A DNA stretch of 16,389 bases from an uncultured Clostridia bacterium (lineage in GTDB: Bacteria; Bacillota_A; Clostridia; Oscillospirales; Acutalibacteraceae), in NCBI GenBank assembly GCA_944380625.1, contig CALWIE010000181.1, forward strand, positions 1-16,389, read 5' to 3'. Positions 1-5,945 of the stretch are shown here, piece after piece. Positions within the stretch are counted from its first letter, which is position 1. The number at the start of each line of letters is the position of its first letter. The position numbers were made by a program, and so were the translations under genes. Below the pieces are notes generated by a model, which ran no database searches, was not told the DNA's origin, and was given only the letters and a program-made list of their open reading frames with translations.

Positions 1-1367
1 CCGGTCTTATCCAGGACGATGGTGTCTACGTTGTGGAGGTTTTCCAGGCTTTCAGCGGACTTGATGAGGATGCCCATTTCCGCCGCTTTTCCCGTGCCCA
101 CCATAATAGCCACCGGCGTGGCCAGTCCCAGTGCGCAAGGGCAGGAGATGACCAGCACGGAGATGCCGTTGGACAGGGCGAACTCAAAGCCCATGCCCAC
201 AACCAACCACACAATGGCGGTAACAGCGGCAATGGCGATAACCACCGGCACAAACACACCGCTCACCTTGTCCGCCAGCCGGGCGATGGGGGCCTTGGAG
301 TTGCTGGCCTCGTCCACCAGGCGAATGATCTGGGACAGGGTGGTGTCCTCCCCCACCTTGGAGGCCGTGAACCGGAAGGTGCCGTTCTTGTTGATGGTGG
401 CGGAGATCACCGTGTCTCCGGGGCCTTTCTCCACAGGGATGCTCTCCCCGGTGATGGCGGACTGGTCCACATAGCCCAGGCCCTCTGTGACGATACCATC
501 CACAGGGATGCCCTCCCCGGGTCGGATGACCACCACGTCCCCGGCCGCAACCTGTTCGGCGGGGATGGTCTGCTCGGTCCCGCCCCGGATTACCACGGCG
601 GTTTTAGGGGCCAAATCCACCAGCTTGCCCAAAGCGTCGCCGGTTTTGGACTTGGACTTGGCCTCCAAGTATTTGCCCACCGTCACCAGGGTGAGGATCA
701 TGGCGGAGGACTCGAAATACAGGGCGTGGGCGTACTGGTGGACCAGTTCCCAATCTCCGTGGCCAAAGCCGTAGGCCAGCCGGAACATGGCGAACAGCCC
801 GTACACCAGAGAAGCCCCCGAGCCAATGGCCACCAGGGAGGCCATATTGGGGGCCCGGTGCCACAAGGCCTTAAATCCCGTCTGGAAAAAGTGCCGGTTG
901 ATAAACAGCACAGGGACGGTCAATAGCAGCTGGGCCAAGGCGTTTACCAGGGAGTTTTCCATCCCCAGGAAAAACCAGGGCATGGGAAGCCCCACCATGC
1001 CGCCCATGGCGATGTACATCAAGGGCACCAGCAGGGCAATGGAGGAGAGAAGCCTGGCTTTCATCTGCTTTTGCCCTTCCAAGGCACGCTCCTGGCGGTC
1101 CTGCCATTCCCGGCGAAAGCCCCCTTTTTCCTGGGAGGCAGCCCCCCGGGGCGTGTCCATAGAGGACGCCCCGTAGCCGATTTTTTCCACCGCCTGGACG
1201 ATGTCCCGTTCCCCCAGCTTCGTCTCGTCGTAGGACACGGTCATCTGGTTGGCAAGAAGGCTGACGTTTACATCCTCCACGCCCTCCAATTTGGAGACGC
1301 ACCGGGTGACATTGGCCTGGCAGGCGGCGCAGGTCATGCCGGTGACGTTGTACTTTTCTGTTTTCAT
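1..1367 (-). CDS. copA: Copper-exporting P1B-type ATPase CopA (partial, C-terminal half outside window)
   Basis: Pumps Cu(I) out of the cytoplasm using ATP and sits in the inner membrane. I translated this frame by hand: it is open from the ATG at 1367 to base 1, about 455 codons, with no frameshift. Visible in order are an N-terminal HMA domain with the metal-binding GMTCAAC motif (residues 10-16), membrane segments, the actuator-domain TGES motif, the intramembrane CPC motif typical of Cu(I)/Ag(I) pumps, and at the very edge DKTG, whose Asp is phosphorylated during transport. The ATP-binding half lies beyond the window. The start is supported by a G-rich ribosome site (AAGGGGG) about 9 bases upstream. 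It begins 17 bases after csoR, so it is almost certainly co-transcribed with and repressed by CsoR. The family and operon position make copper a better call than zinc or cadmium. Confidence 0.95.
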   Translation of the reverse strand, partial: MKTEKYNVTGMTCAACQANVTRCVSKLEGVEDVNVSLLANQMTVSYDETKLGERDIVQAVEKIGYGASSMDTPRGAASQEKGGFRREWQDRQERALEGQKQMKARLLSSIALLVPLMYIAMGGMVGLPMPWFFLGMENSLVNALAQLLLTVPVLFINRHFFQTGFKALWHRAPNMASLVAIGSGASLVYGLFAMFRLAYGFGHGDWELVHQYAHALYFESSAMILTLVTVGKYLEAKSKSKTGDALGKLVDLAPKTAVVIRGGTEQTIPAEQVAAGDVVVIRPGEGIPVDGIVTEGLGYVDQSAITGESIPVEKGPGDTVISATINKNGTFRFTASKVGEDTTLSQIIRLVDEASNSKAPIARLADKVSGVFVPVVIAIAAVTAIVWLVVGMGFEFALSNGISVLVISCPCALGLATPVAIMVGTGKAAEMGILIKSAESLENLHNVDTIVLDKT

Positions 1368-1384
1368 AGAAGAAGCCCCCTTCC

Positions 1385-1714
1385 TCATTTGAGCTTTTTG
1401 ATGAGCTCCACCGCCTCGTCTACGATCTTAGTATTCCCCTTTTGGATTTCCTCCACTACGCAGGTCTCCAAATGGTCCTGGAGCACCAGATAGCCAAAGG
1501 ACTGCAAGGCGCTTTCCACTGCTGCCACCTGGATGAGGATCTCCCCGCAGTAGCGGTTGTCGTCCAGCATCTTGCTGATGCCGCCCAGCTGGCCTATCAT
1601 GCGCTTTATGCGGTTTTGCAGCAGGCGCAGTTCCTTTTCGCCGCGGGGCGTGGCTTTACGGTGGTGGCAGCAGCTTTTTTCAGGAAGGTTTTGTTCCAAA
1701 GTTTTTTCTGCCAT
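1385..1714 (-). CDS. csoR: Copper-sensing transcriptional repressor CsoR
   Basis: A 109-residue all-helical repressor of the CsoR/RcnR/FrmR family that binds operator DNA when copper-free and releases it on binding Cu(I). The copper ligands are visible as Cys56, His81 and Cys85, with the same 25- and 4-residue spacing as the Cys36-His61-Cys65 set of the first characterised CsoR; this argues for copper rather than nickel or formaldehyde. The N-terminus carries an extra CCHH cluster (residues 15-18) that may also bind metal. I chose ATG 1714 rather than the upstream in-frame codon at 1795. A perfect AAAGGAGGG ribosome site precedes 1714, whereas the longer form would translate the operators. 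It is the first gene of csoR-copA and probably represses itself through the two operators at 1733-1751 and 1767-1785. Confidence 0.93.
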   Translation of the reverse strand: MAEKTLEQNLPEKSCCHHRKATPRGEKELRLLQNRIKRMIGQLGGISKMLDDNRYCGEILIQVAAVESALQSFGYLVLQDHLETCVVEEIQKGNTKIVDEAVELIKKLK

Positions 1715-1732
1715 GAAATTGCCCTCCTTTAA

Positions 1733-1751
1733 AATACCCCTAATGGGTATT
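1733..1751. promoter_or_regulatory. CsoR operator, downstream (leader) copy
   Basis: A near-perfect palindrome with half sites AATACCC and GGGTATT separated by five bases. It matches the TACCCC...GGGGTA type of operator known for CsoR proteins. It lies between the predicted transcription start and the csoR ribosome site, so a bound tetramer would block promoter clearance or elongation. Confidence 0.82.
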
Positions 1752-1761
1752 CTGCAAAACA

Positions 1762-1791
1762 AGTATAATACCCATATGGGGTATTTGTCAA
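1762..1791 (-). promoter_or_regulatory. Sigma-A type promoter of csoR-copA
   Basis: A perfect -35 box TTGACA (1786-1791) and a -10 box TATACT (1762-1767, five of six consensus bases) are separated by 18 bases. Transcription would start near 1755, about 40 bases before the csoR ATG. The strong -35 box together with an embedded operator fits a promoter that is potent when derepressed and held off without copper. Confidence 0.82.
1767..1785. promoter_or_regulatory. CsoR operator, promoter-spacer copy
   Basis: Second palindrome with the same half sites, AATACCC and GGGTATT, and a five-base centre. It fills the spacer between the -35 and -10 boxes of the csoR promoter, the classical position for steric repression. 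Its centre is 34 bases from that of the other operator, roughly three helical turns, so both tetramers could sit on a similar DNA face. Confidence 0.85.
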
Positions 1792-1794
1792 CCA

Positions 1795-2040
1795 CTCTTT
1801 CCGATTTTCCCTACCAGGAAGGGCGCTTTTTCCGCCAACCGGCAAGCCGGCGGCTTTCCCGGTTGCCCGCCTCCCCTGTGCCTGCAAGGGGGAGTCTCCA
1901 CGCAAAATCCCCCCTTTCTGTGGAAAGTCCATTTCCTAAGGGTATAAGCATTCGTGTATTGGTGGTCTATTTCGGTATTGGACGGCCCCGTCCCGCTGCT
2001 GGGAAACAGACCCGCGCCGAGCTAGGGCTCTTTCCCTGCG
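1795..2040. other. Intergenic region without a supported gene
   Basis: Between the csoR promoter and the nuclease terminator I find no reading frame with a credible start, ribosome site or recognisable protein. The only clear structure is the hairpin at 1836-1865. The short open frames here are GC-driven. Confidence 0.6.
1836..1865. repeat. Two-step inverted repeat (hairpin) of unknown role
   Basis: The outer stem CAACCGG/CCGGTTG (7 pairs) encloses an inner stem AAGCC/GGCTT (5 pairs) with a GGC loop and only 1-2 unpaired bases between them. No T-run follows on either strand, so it does not look like an intrinsic terminator. It lies about 45 bases upstream of the csoR -35 box. Confidence 0.55.
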
Positions 2041-2041
2041 C

Positions 2042-2076
2042 AAAAAAAGAGAGGGGAAAAAGCTCCCCTCTCTTTT
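2042..2076 (-). terminator. Intrinsic terminator of the nuclease operon
   Basis: A perfect 12-pair stem, AAAAGAGAGGGG against CCCCTCTCTTTT, with an 8-base loop. On the minus strand it is followed by seven T residues. It starts about 35 bases after the nuclease stop codon. Because the stem is flanked by A and T runs, it could also work from the plus strand, but no plus-strand gene approaches it. Confidence 0.88.
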
Positions 2077-2083
2077 GCATTTT

Positions 2084-2106
2084 TTCCAAGGCGTTCCCCC
2101 TTGGAA
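2084..2106. repeat. Perfect 8-bp inverted repeat just after the nuclease stop
   Basis: TTCCAAGG and CCTTGGAA are separated by seven bases and lie between the nuclease stop codon and the terminator at 2042-2076. No T-run follows on the minus strand. It may protect the mRNA 3' end or assist the neighbouring terminator; this is inference. Confidence 0.55.
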
Positions 2107-2111
2107 GAACC

Positions 2112-3020
2112 CTACGGGTTACAGCCCCCGCAGGGTTCGTAGCCCTGCTGGATAAGCTCCTCCCGGCTGCCGTGGAATTCCTCCCGGTTCCCATCGCCGA
2201 TGTCCGCGACAGAGGGGCAGTCTGGCCGGTGGAACTTGCGGGAGTTGGTGTTGAGGATATAATTCCCTTCCCCCTCCCCCTGGGTTGCCCCCGGCTGGCT
2301 CTCCTGGGAAGAGGAGGGCTCCTCTTTTTCCCAGTTTTCCCCTGTGGCGTAGTCGATCTCCACCCTGGGCTGCACGTTATAGGCGTAGATGTGGAAGCAA
2401 ACCCCCTCTCCCCCGTCCTCTACTGAAAGGGCTTCCATCTCCACGCCCCGGGCCACCAGCTCTTCCCCCTGAAAGACCGGGGTGACTCGGTACAGGACGT
2501 GATTGCCGGTCTCCCGGACGTAGTCTGCCACCATGTCCTCAAAGGGGAGCATCCCCTCCACGTTCATGTAGCGTGTGCCGGTGATCAGGTTTCGCTCGTT
2601 GGCGTTTTCCCCCGTCAGCTGGAAGCCGATCAAATGGCAGCGGTTGTAGAGGGCTTCCCCATCTACAAAGTCATAAAACTGCTGCTCCCACCCGGAAGGG
2701 TGCACCTCGCTTATGTTTCCCCGGTCCTCTGTGGGCATCAGGTCTTGGCCTACGCAGGCGTAAGCTGTTCCGCAGCGGCCCAGGGAATCCAAGGGGCTGT
2801 AGGATTCGAAAGACTCGGGCACCTTATCCTCCTCGGGAAAGTCCGGCTGGTTGCCGTCCAGCGCCACATAGGGAGAGCCCGAGTAGGCGGGCACCTCCTC
2901 CAGCTCCACCGGCGGCGGAGTGGGAACCGGCTCCAATGCCGAGAGCAGCTCCTCACAGCCGGAAAGGAACAGGGCGACAGCCAGCAGAACGGGCAGGAAC
3001 AAGAGGGTTTTCTTTTTCAT
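2112..3020 (-). CDS. Lipoprotein DNA/RNA non-specific endonuclease with C-terminal Ada-like zinc module
   Basis: A 302-residue surface-anchored nuclease. The N-terminus is a lipoprotein signal (KKK, hydrophobic stretch, LSGC with lipidated Cys22), followed by a Pro/Glu-rich linker. The nuclease core carries NRCHLIG with the likely catalytic His129, then ERNLITGTRYMN, whose Asn residues would hold the metal. This is the beta-beta-alpha-metal (EndA/NucA-like) fold, with RCH in place of the usual DRGH. A Ser/Gln/Gly-rich linker of about 25 residues leads to a final module of about 50 residues with DCPS and a CGGC pair near the end, resembling the zinc-binding domain of Ada. Likely roles are extracellular nucleic-acid degradation or nutrient scavenging. 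It overlaps the upstream 132-residue gene by four bases (ATGA) and has an AAGGAGG ribosome site about 10 bases before its ATG. Confidence 0.88.
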   Translation of the reverse strand: MKKKTLLFLPVLLAVALFLSGCEELLSALEPVPTPPPVELEEVPAYSGSPYVALDGNQPDFPEEDKVPESFESYSPLDSLGRCGTAYACVGQDLMPTEDRGNISEVHPSGWEQQFYDFVDGEALYNRCHLIGFQLTGENANERNLITGTRYMNVEGMLPFEDMVADYVRETGNHVLYRVTPVFQGEELVARGVEMEALSVEDGGEGVCFHIYAYNVQPRVEIDYATGENWEKEEPSSSQESQPGATQGEGEGNYILNTNSRKFHRPDCPSVADIGDGNREEFHGSREELIQQGYEPCGGCNP

Positions 3021-3415
3021 GGCAGGTAGACCTCCTTCGTGATCTTTTCATGGGAGTGCCCAGGAAACTCCTCCGAGGCGGTTTTCCTCCACCCCTGCCC
3101 CAGGTCCAGATCCAGGTAGAAGTCCCCGGGGTACAGCTTGTTCCAACGGTAGACGGTCAGCTTCTCGATCTTGCCCTCCCAGGGCTTTAGGGGCAGGTCC
3201 TCCACAAAGCAGAGGCCGCCGCGCGCCAAAGGCTCGGGGTCTACCGACACCCTTTCTTCCGCTCCCGCAAAAAGCGGCAAAGAAAACGGACGGATCCAAA
3301 GGGGCCTGTCCCCCGCCGTCTTCAAAATATCCCCAATCACCTGCCGGTCCCGGCTCTGCCTACGCCCGTTAAAGAGCATTCCGTTCCGGTCATCTAGGCA
3401 AAGGATCACTTCCAT
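3017..3415 (-). CDS. Conserved protein of unknown function coupled to the nuclease
   Basis: A 132-residue, soluble-looking protein with no signal peptide or membrane segment. I recognise the type, recalled from clostridial genomes next to the same nuclease and sometimes labelled 'ribonuclease Z', but it has no metallo-beta-lactamase HxHxDH motif, so I do not accept that name. Conserved-looking features are an N-terminal CLDDRNGM, a central tract, and a C-terminal WNKLYPGDFY plus HEKITKEVYLP ending. The ATG at 3415 has GGGAGG eight bases upstream. It is first in a two-gene operon and its stop overlaps the nuclease start by four bases. That coupling suggests a function tied to the nuclease, possibly a cytoplasmic inhibitor, but nothing in the sequence proves this. 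Confidence 0.8.
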   Translation of the reverse strand: MEVILCLDDRNGMLFNGRRQSRDRQVIGDILKTAGDRPLWIRPFSLPLFAGAEERVSVDPEPLARGGLCFVEDLPLKPWEGKIEKLTVYRWNKLYPGDFYLDLDLGQGWRKTASEEFPGHSHEKITKEVYLP

Positions 3416-3449
3416 CGCTTTTCCCTCCCAGTCATTTTACACAGGATCC

Positions 3450-3455
3450 ATTATA
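3450..3455 (-). promoter_or_regulatory. Extended -10 promoter of the nuclease operon
   Basis: A perfect TATAAT preceded by TGG, giving the extended -10 form TGnTATAAT. The -35 region at 17 bases (TGGCTA) is poor, which is typical for extended -10 promoters. Transcription would begin near 3443, about 28 bases before the ATG at 3415. It lies just downstream of the terminator of the preceding sporulation unit, so the nuclease pair is an independent, probably vegetative, transcript. Confidence 0.72.
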
Positions 3456-3479
3456 CCACAAAGGCTGCCCCTTAGCCAG

Positions 3480-3515
3480 AAAAAAAGAGCCGTCCCCCGG
3501 CACAGAGGCGGCCCT
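3480..3515 (-). terminator. Intrinsic terminator after the M50 protease gene
   Basis: On the minus strand, AGGGCCG pairs with CGGCTCT (7 pairs including one G-T), with further C/G pairing inside, and seven T residues follow. It begins right after the protease stop codon and separates the sporulation unit from the nuclease operon. Confidence 0.8.
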
Positions 3516-3516
3516 T

Positions 3517-4116
3517 TTACCCTGTGAACAGGTCTTTCCCCAGGACCAGGTAGAGCATCAGGTACAGGCTGAGGATCAAGAGGGTAAAGTTGTACTGGGT
3601 GTACAGCAGCAAAAGAAACCCCAAAGTGGCCAAGGGAAGCAGCAGCGCCAGGGAGAACACCGTGGTGACCCAGGCGGCGCATCCGGGGGAAAGCCAAAGG
3701 CACAGCGCCGCCCGCAGGGCAAGGCCCCCGTCCAGAGGCTCGATGGGCAGCAGGTGAGCCATCCCCAGGGCCAGGTTAGTCAGGGCAAGAGGGTGTTCCC
3801 CCCACCCTGCCAGAAAGAGCAGCCCTGCCCCCGCAAGGTTGAAAGACGGCCCCGCTAGGGAGACCAGGGCCGTTTTCCCATAGGCCAGCTTCCGGCGGCC
3901 TGGGACGATCCGGCAGCCCAGGGCCGTGCAGGTCACCTGGGCGGGCGGCGCTCCAAAGGCGGCCATGGCCGCCAAATGGCCCCCTTCGTGGAGGGCTGCC
4001 GCCGGCAGAAAAAACGCGCTGCCGCGCCCGCCCCAAAACAGGCAGCAAAAGGCCAGCAGCGCGAACCAGGAAAACCCCAGCCGCACCTTGCAGCCCCCCA
4101 GGGCAAAGTTGATCAC
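3517..4116 (-). CDS. SpoIVFB-like site-2 protease (M50 metalloprotease)
   Basis: A 199-residue polytopic membrane protease that would cut substrates within or near the membrane. Visible motifs are HEGGH (His43, Glu44, His47), the second zinc site LLPIEPLDGG with Asp129, and SLAGPSFN, the conserved AGP-N element between them. Five or so hydrophobic segments cover most of the chain. The family member SpoIVFB processes pro-sigma-K in the mother cell of Bacillus, and PLDGG matches that subfamily. B. subtilis SpoIVFB has a C-terminal CBS domain that is missing here. The start is a GTG overlapping the preceding TGA, so translation is coupled to the 106-residue gene before it. Position at the end of sipL-spoIVA supports a sporulation role; the pro-sigma-K substrate is inference. 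Confidence 0.85.
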   Translation of the reverse strand: MINFALGGCKVRLGFSWFALLAFCCLFWGGRGSAFFLPAAALHEGGHLAAMAAFGAPPAQVTCTALGCRIVPGRRKLAYGKTALVSLAGPSFNLAGAGLLFLAGWGEHPLALTNLALGMAHLLPIEPLDGGLALRAALCLWLSPGCAAWVTTVFSLALLLPLATLGFLLLLYTQYNFTLLILSLYLMLYLVLGKDLFTG

Positions 4117-4433
4117 AACCTCTGAAGCTCCTGCTCGGGGGTGCTGGAAGGAGTTAAAGAGGGGACCGGGGTCTCTGTCCCGGAGGAGGGCTCCTCTTCT
4201 GCGGGCCAGGAGATCTCCTGGGCAGACTCCCGGCGATACCAGTCCGCCGCCTTCTGATAGGAGGGCTCATCCACGGCGCGCAGCAGCAGGAGAAGCCCTA
4301 AAATTCCCAGGCACAAGGCCGCCTGAACCAGGGGGACCCAGCTTCCTCCTCTCTCCTCGGGCTGGGGTTTGGGGAGAAGCTCTTCCTCCTCTCCCCACTC
4401 CTGGATTTCCCGAAGTTTCTCGTGGTCTTCCAT
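4113..4433 (-). CDS. SpoIVFA-like single-pass membrane protein lacking the LytM domain
   Basis: A 106-residue protein with a charged, Glu-rich cytoplasmic N-terminus (residues 1-30), one membrane helix (about 33-50), a short outside segment containing SYQKAADWYRRE, and a Pro/Ser/Thr/Glu-rich tail. B. subtilis SpoIVFA has the same layout, including an aromatic Trp-x-(Glu/Arg) patch after the helix, but then continues into a LytM/M23 domain; here the protein stops instead. It starts three bases after the spoIVA stop, and its own stop overlaps the protease start, so it is locked between them. I see no good Shine-Dalgarno sequence, which suggests translational coupling to spoIVA. Likely role: anchor or regulator of the adjacent protease. 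Homology to SpoIVFA is inferred from layout and context rather than strong residue identity. Confidence 0.62.
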   Translation of the reverse strand: MEDHEKLREIQEWGEEEELLPKPQPEERGGSWVPLVQAALCLGILGLLLLLRAVDEPSYQKAADWYRRESAQEISWPAEEEPSSGTETPVPSLTPSSTPEQELQRL

Positions 4434-4436
4434 GGG

Positions 4437-5912
4437 CTACAGGATGATGCACAGCAGGCCGCTGCATCCGTCGTTGATAATCCGCTCGATGGTCTCCCGC
4501 ACCTTTTCCCGGGCTTCGGGAGGCATTCTGTAAAGTTTGTTGTGCATCCCCTCGTTGACAAGGGAGTGGAGAGATTTCCCAAAGATGTTGGACTCCCAAA
4601 TCTGGGCGGGGTTTTCCTCAAACTCTTTTAAGAGGTACATCACAAGTTCCTCGGACTGCTGTTCCGACCCCACAATGGGCGTGATCTCCGTGTGGATTTG
4701 GGTTTTCATCATGTGGATTGAAGGGGCCGTGGCCTTCAGGCGGATGCCGTATTTCCCGTTTTGCTTGAGGATTTGGGGTTCCTCCAGGGTGAGTTCCTCC
4801 ACGTCGGGCAAGACGATGCCGTAGCCGTTCTCCTCCACATCCTCATAGGCCTGCTGAAGCTTTTGGAATTTCTGCCGGATGGCGGTCAGCTCTGCCAGCT
4901 GGGCCATGAGGGCGGAGTCGTCCGGAATCTCCAGGCCGGTCCTCTCGCTGAGGATCTGATAGAAGAGCCCCTGCTCCACCACCAGTTCCGCCTGTCCCCG
5001 GCCGCTTCCCAGATCGATCCGGCGGACACGGACCCCGGTGATGCTCTCGCACCCCTTTAGGGCTTCCAACATCCCCTTGAGCTGGCACATCTTCTCTATG
5101 CCGCAGGCTTCCCGCAGGGCAGTGAGGATCCCCGAAAAGAGCCAGTGGCCCGTCTCCAGGGAGGTGACCCAGCCGGGAAGGTCCAGCTCCACCTCCCGCA
5201 CGGGAAATTGGTACAAAAGGTTTGCGATGATATTCCGGATGTCCTCTTCGCCGATGTCCACGCAGTTTACCGGAAGGACAGGGATGCGGTATTTTTCCCC
5301 CAGCCGGGCAGCCAGCTCCCTGGCTTCGGGGGACTGGGGATCCACGCAGTTGAGGAGCATTACAAAAGGCCTGCCGGTCTGGTTCAGCTCGTCGACCACC
5401 CGCTCCTCCGCCTCCTCATACTCCTCCCGGGGGATGTCGCTGATGCTCCCGTCTGTGGTGATGACAAGTCCGATGGTGGAGTGCTCGGTAATCACCTTTT
5501 TCGTCCCGATCTCCGCAGCCATATTGAAGGGGATGGGCTCTTCAAACCACGGGGTGCGCACCATCCGGGGCTGGTCTTCTTCGATGTAGCCGATGGCGCT
5601 GGGGACGATGTACCCCACGCAGTCGATCATCCGCACCCGGAAGGAGGCGTCCTCGTCGATGGACACATCCACGGCCTGCTCGGGAATGAACTTGGGCTCT
5701 GTGGTCATGATGGTCCTCCCCGCAGAGGACTGGGGCAGCTCGTCGATGGCCCGCTCCCGCTGCATCTCGTCGGAGATGTGGGGGATGACCACGGTGTCCA
5801 TGAACTTTTTTATAAAGGTGGATTTGCCCGTGCGCACCGGGCCCACCACGCCGATGTAGATCTCCCCGTTGGTCCGGTCCTGTATGTCCTTGTAAACGTT
5901 AAAGGCTTCCAT
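4437..5912 (-). CDS. spoIVA: Stage IV sporulation protein A, coat basement-layer ATPase
   Basis: A 491-residue cytoskeleton-like ATPase that polymerises on the outer forespore membrane and forms the platform for the spore coat. B. subtilis SpoIVA has 492 residues. The Walker A motif GPVRTGKS places Lys30 exactly where the catalytic Lys30 sits in the Bacillus protein. Downstream are TTEPKFIP (sensor region), MIDCVGY (Walker B-like) and a NCVD-containing GTPase-like segment. The C-terminus ends CSGLLCIIL, matching the conserved family ending needed for targeting to SpoVM. The ATG at 5912 has a GAGAGG ribosome site and lies 33 bases after sipL. Expression is expected in the mother cell under sigma-E. 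Partners are SpoVM and SipL, both encoded nearby. Confidence 0.98.
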   Translation of the reverse strand: MEAFNVYKDIQDRTNGEIYIGVVGPVRTGKSTFIKKFMDTVVIPHISDEMQRERAIDELPQSSAGRTIMTTEPKFIPEQAVDVSIDEDASFRVRMIDCVGYIVPSAIGYIEEDQPRMVRTPWFEEPIPFNMAAEIGTKKVITEHSTIGLVITTDGSISDIPREEYEEAEERVVDELNQTGRPFVMLLNCVDPQSPEARELAARLGEKYRIPVLPVNCVDIGEEDIRNIIANLLYQFPVREVELDLPGWVTSLETGHWLFSGILTALREACGIEKMCQLKGMLEALKGCESITGVRVRRIDLGSGRGQAELVVEQGLFYQILSERTGLEIPDDSALMAQLAELTAIRQKFQKLQQAYEDVEENGYGIVLPDVEELTLEEPQILKQNGKYGIRLKATAPSIHMMKTQIHTEITPIVGSEQQSEELVMYLLKEFEENPAQIWESNIFGKSLHSLVNEGMHNKLYRMPPEAREKVRETIERIINDGCSGLLCIIL

Positions 5913-5945
5913 AAAATTCTACCTCTCTGCCACAGTTTTTGGCCG

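Noticed and set aside
33..926. A 297-codon open frame on the plus strand
   Set aside because: It lies opposite copA, whose actuator and CPC motifs read cleanly on the minus strand. The product is repetitive His/Gly-rich sequence.
1729..2194. Short minus-strand frames between csoR and the nuclease gene
   Set aside because: They run through the csoR operators or the nuclease terminator, lack ribosome sites, and show no conserved pattern.
3017..3415. Naming the 132-residue protein ribonuclease Z
   Set aside because: RNase Z needs a metallo-beta-lactamase fold with an HxHxDH motif and about 300 residues; neither is present.
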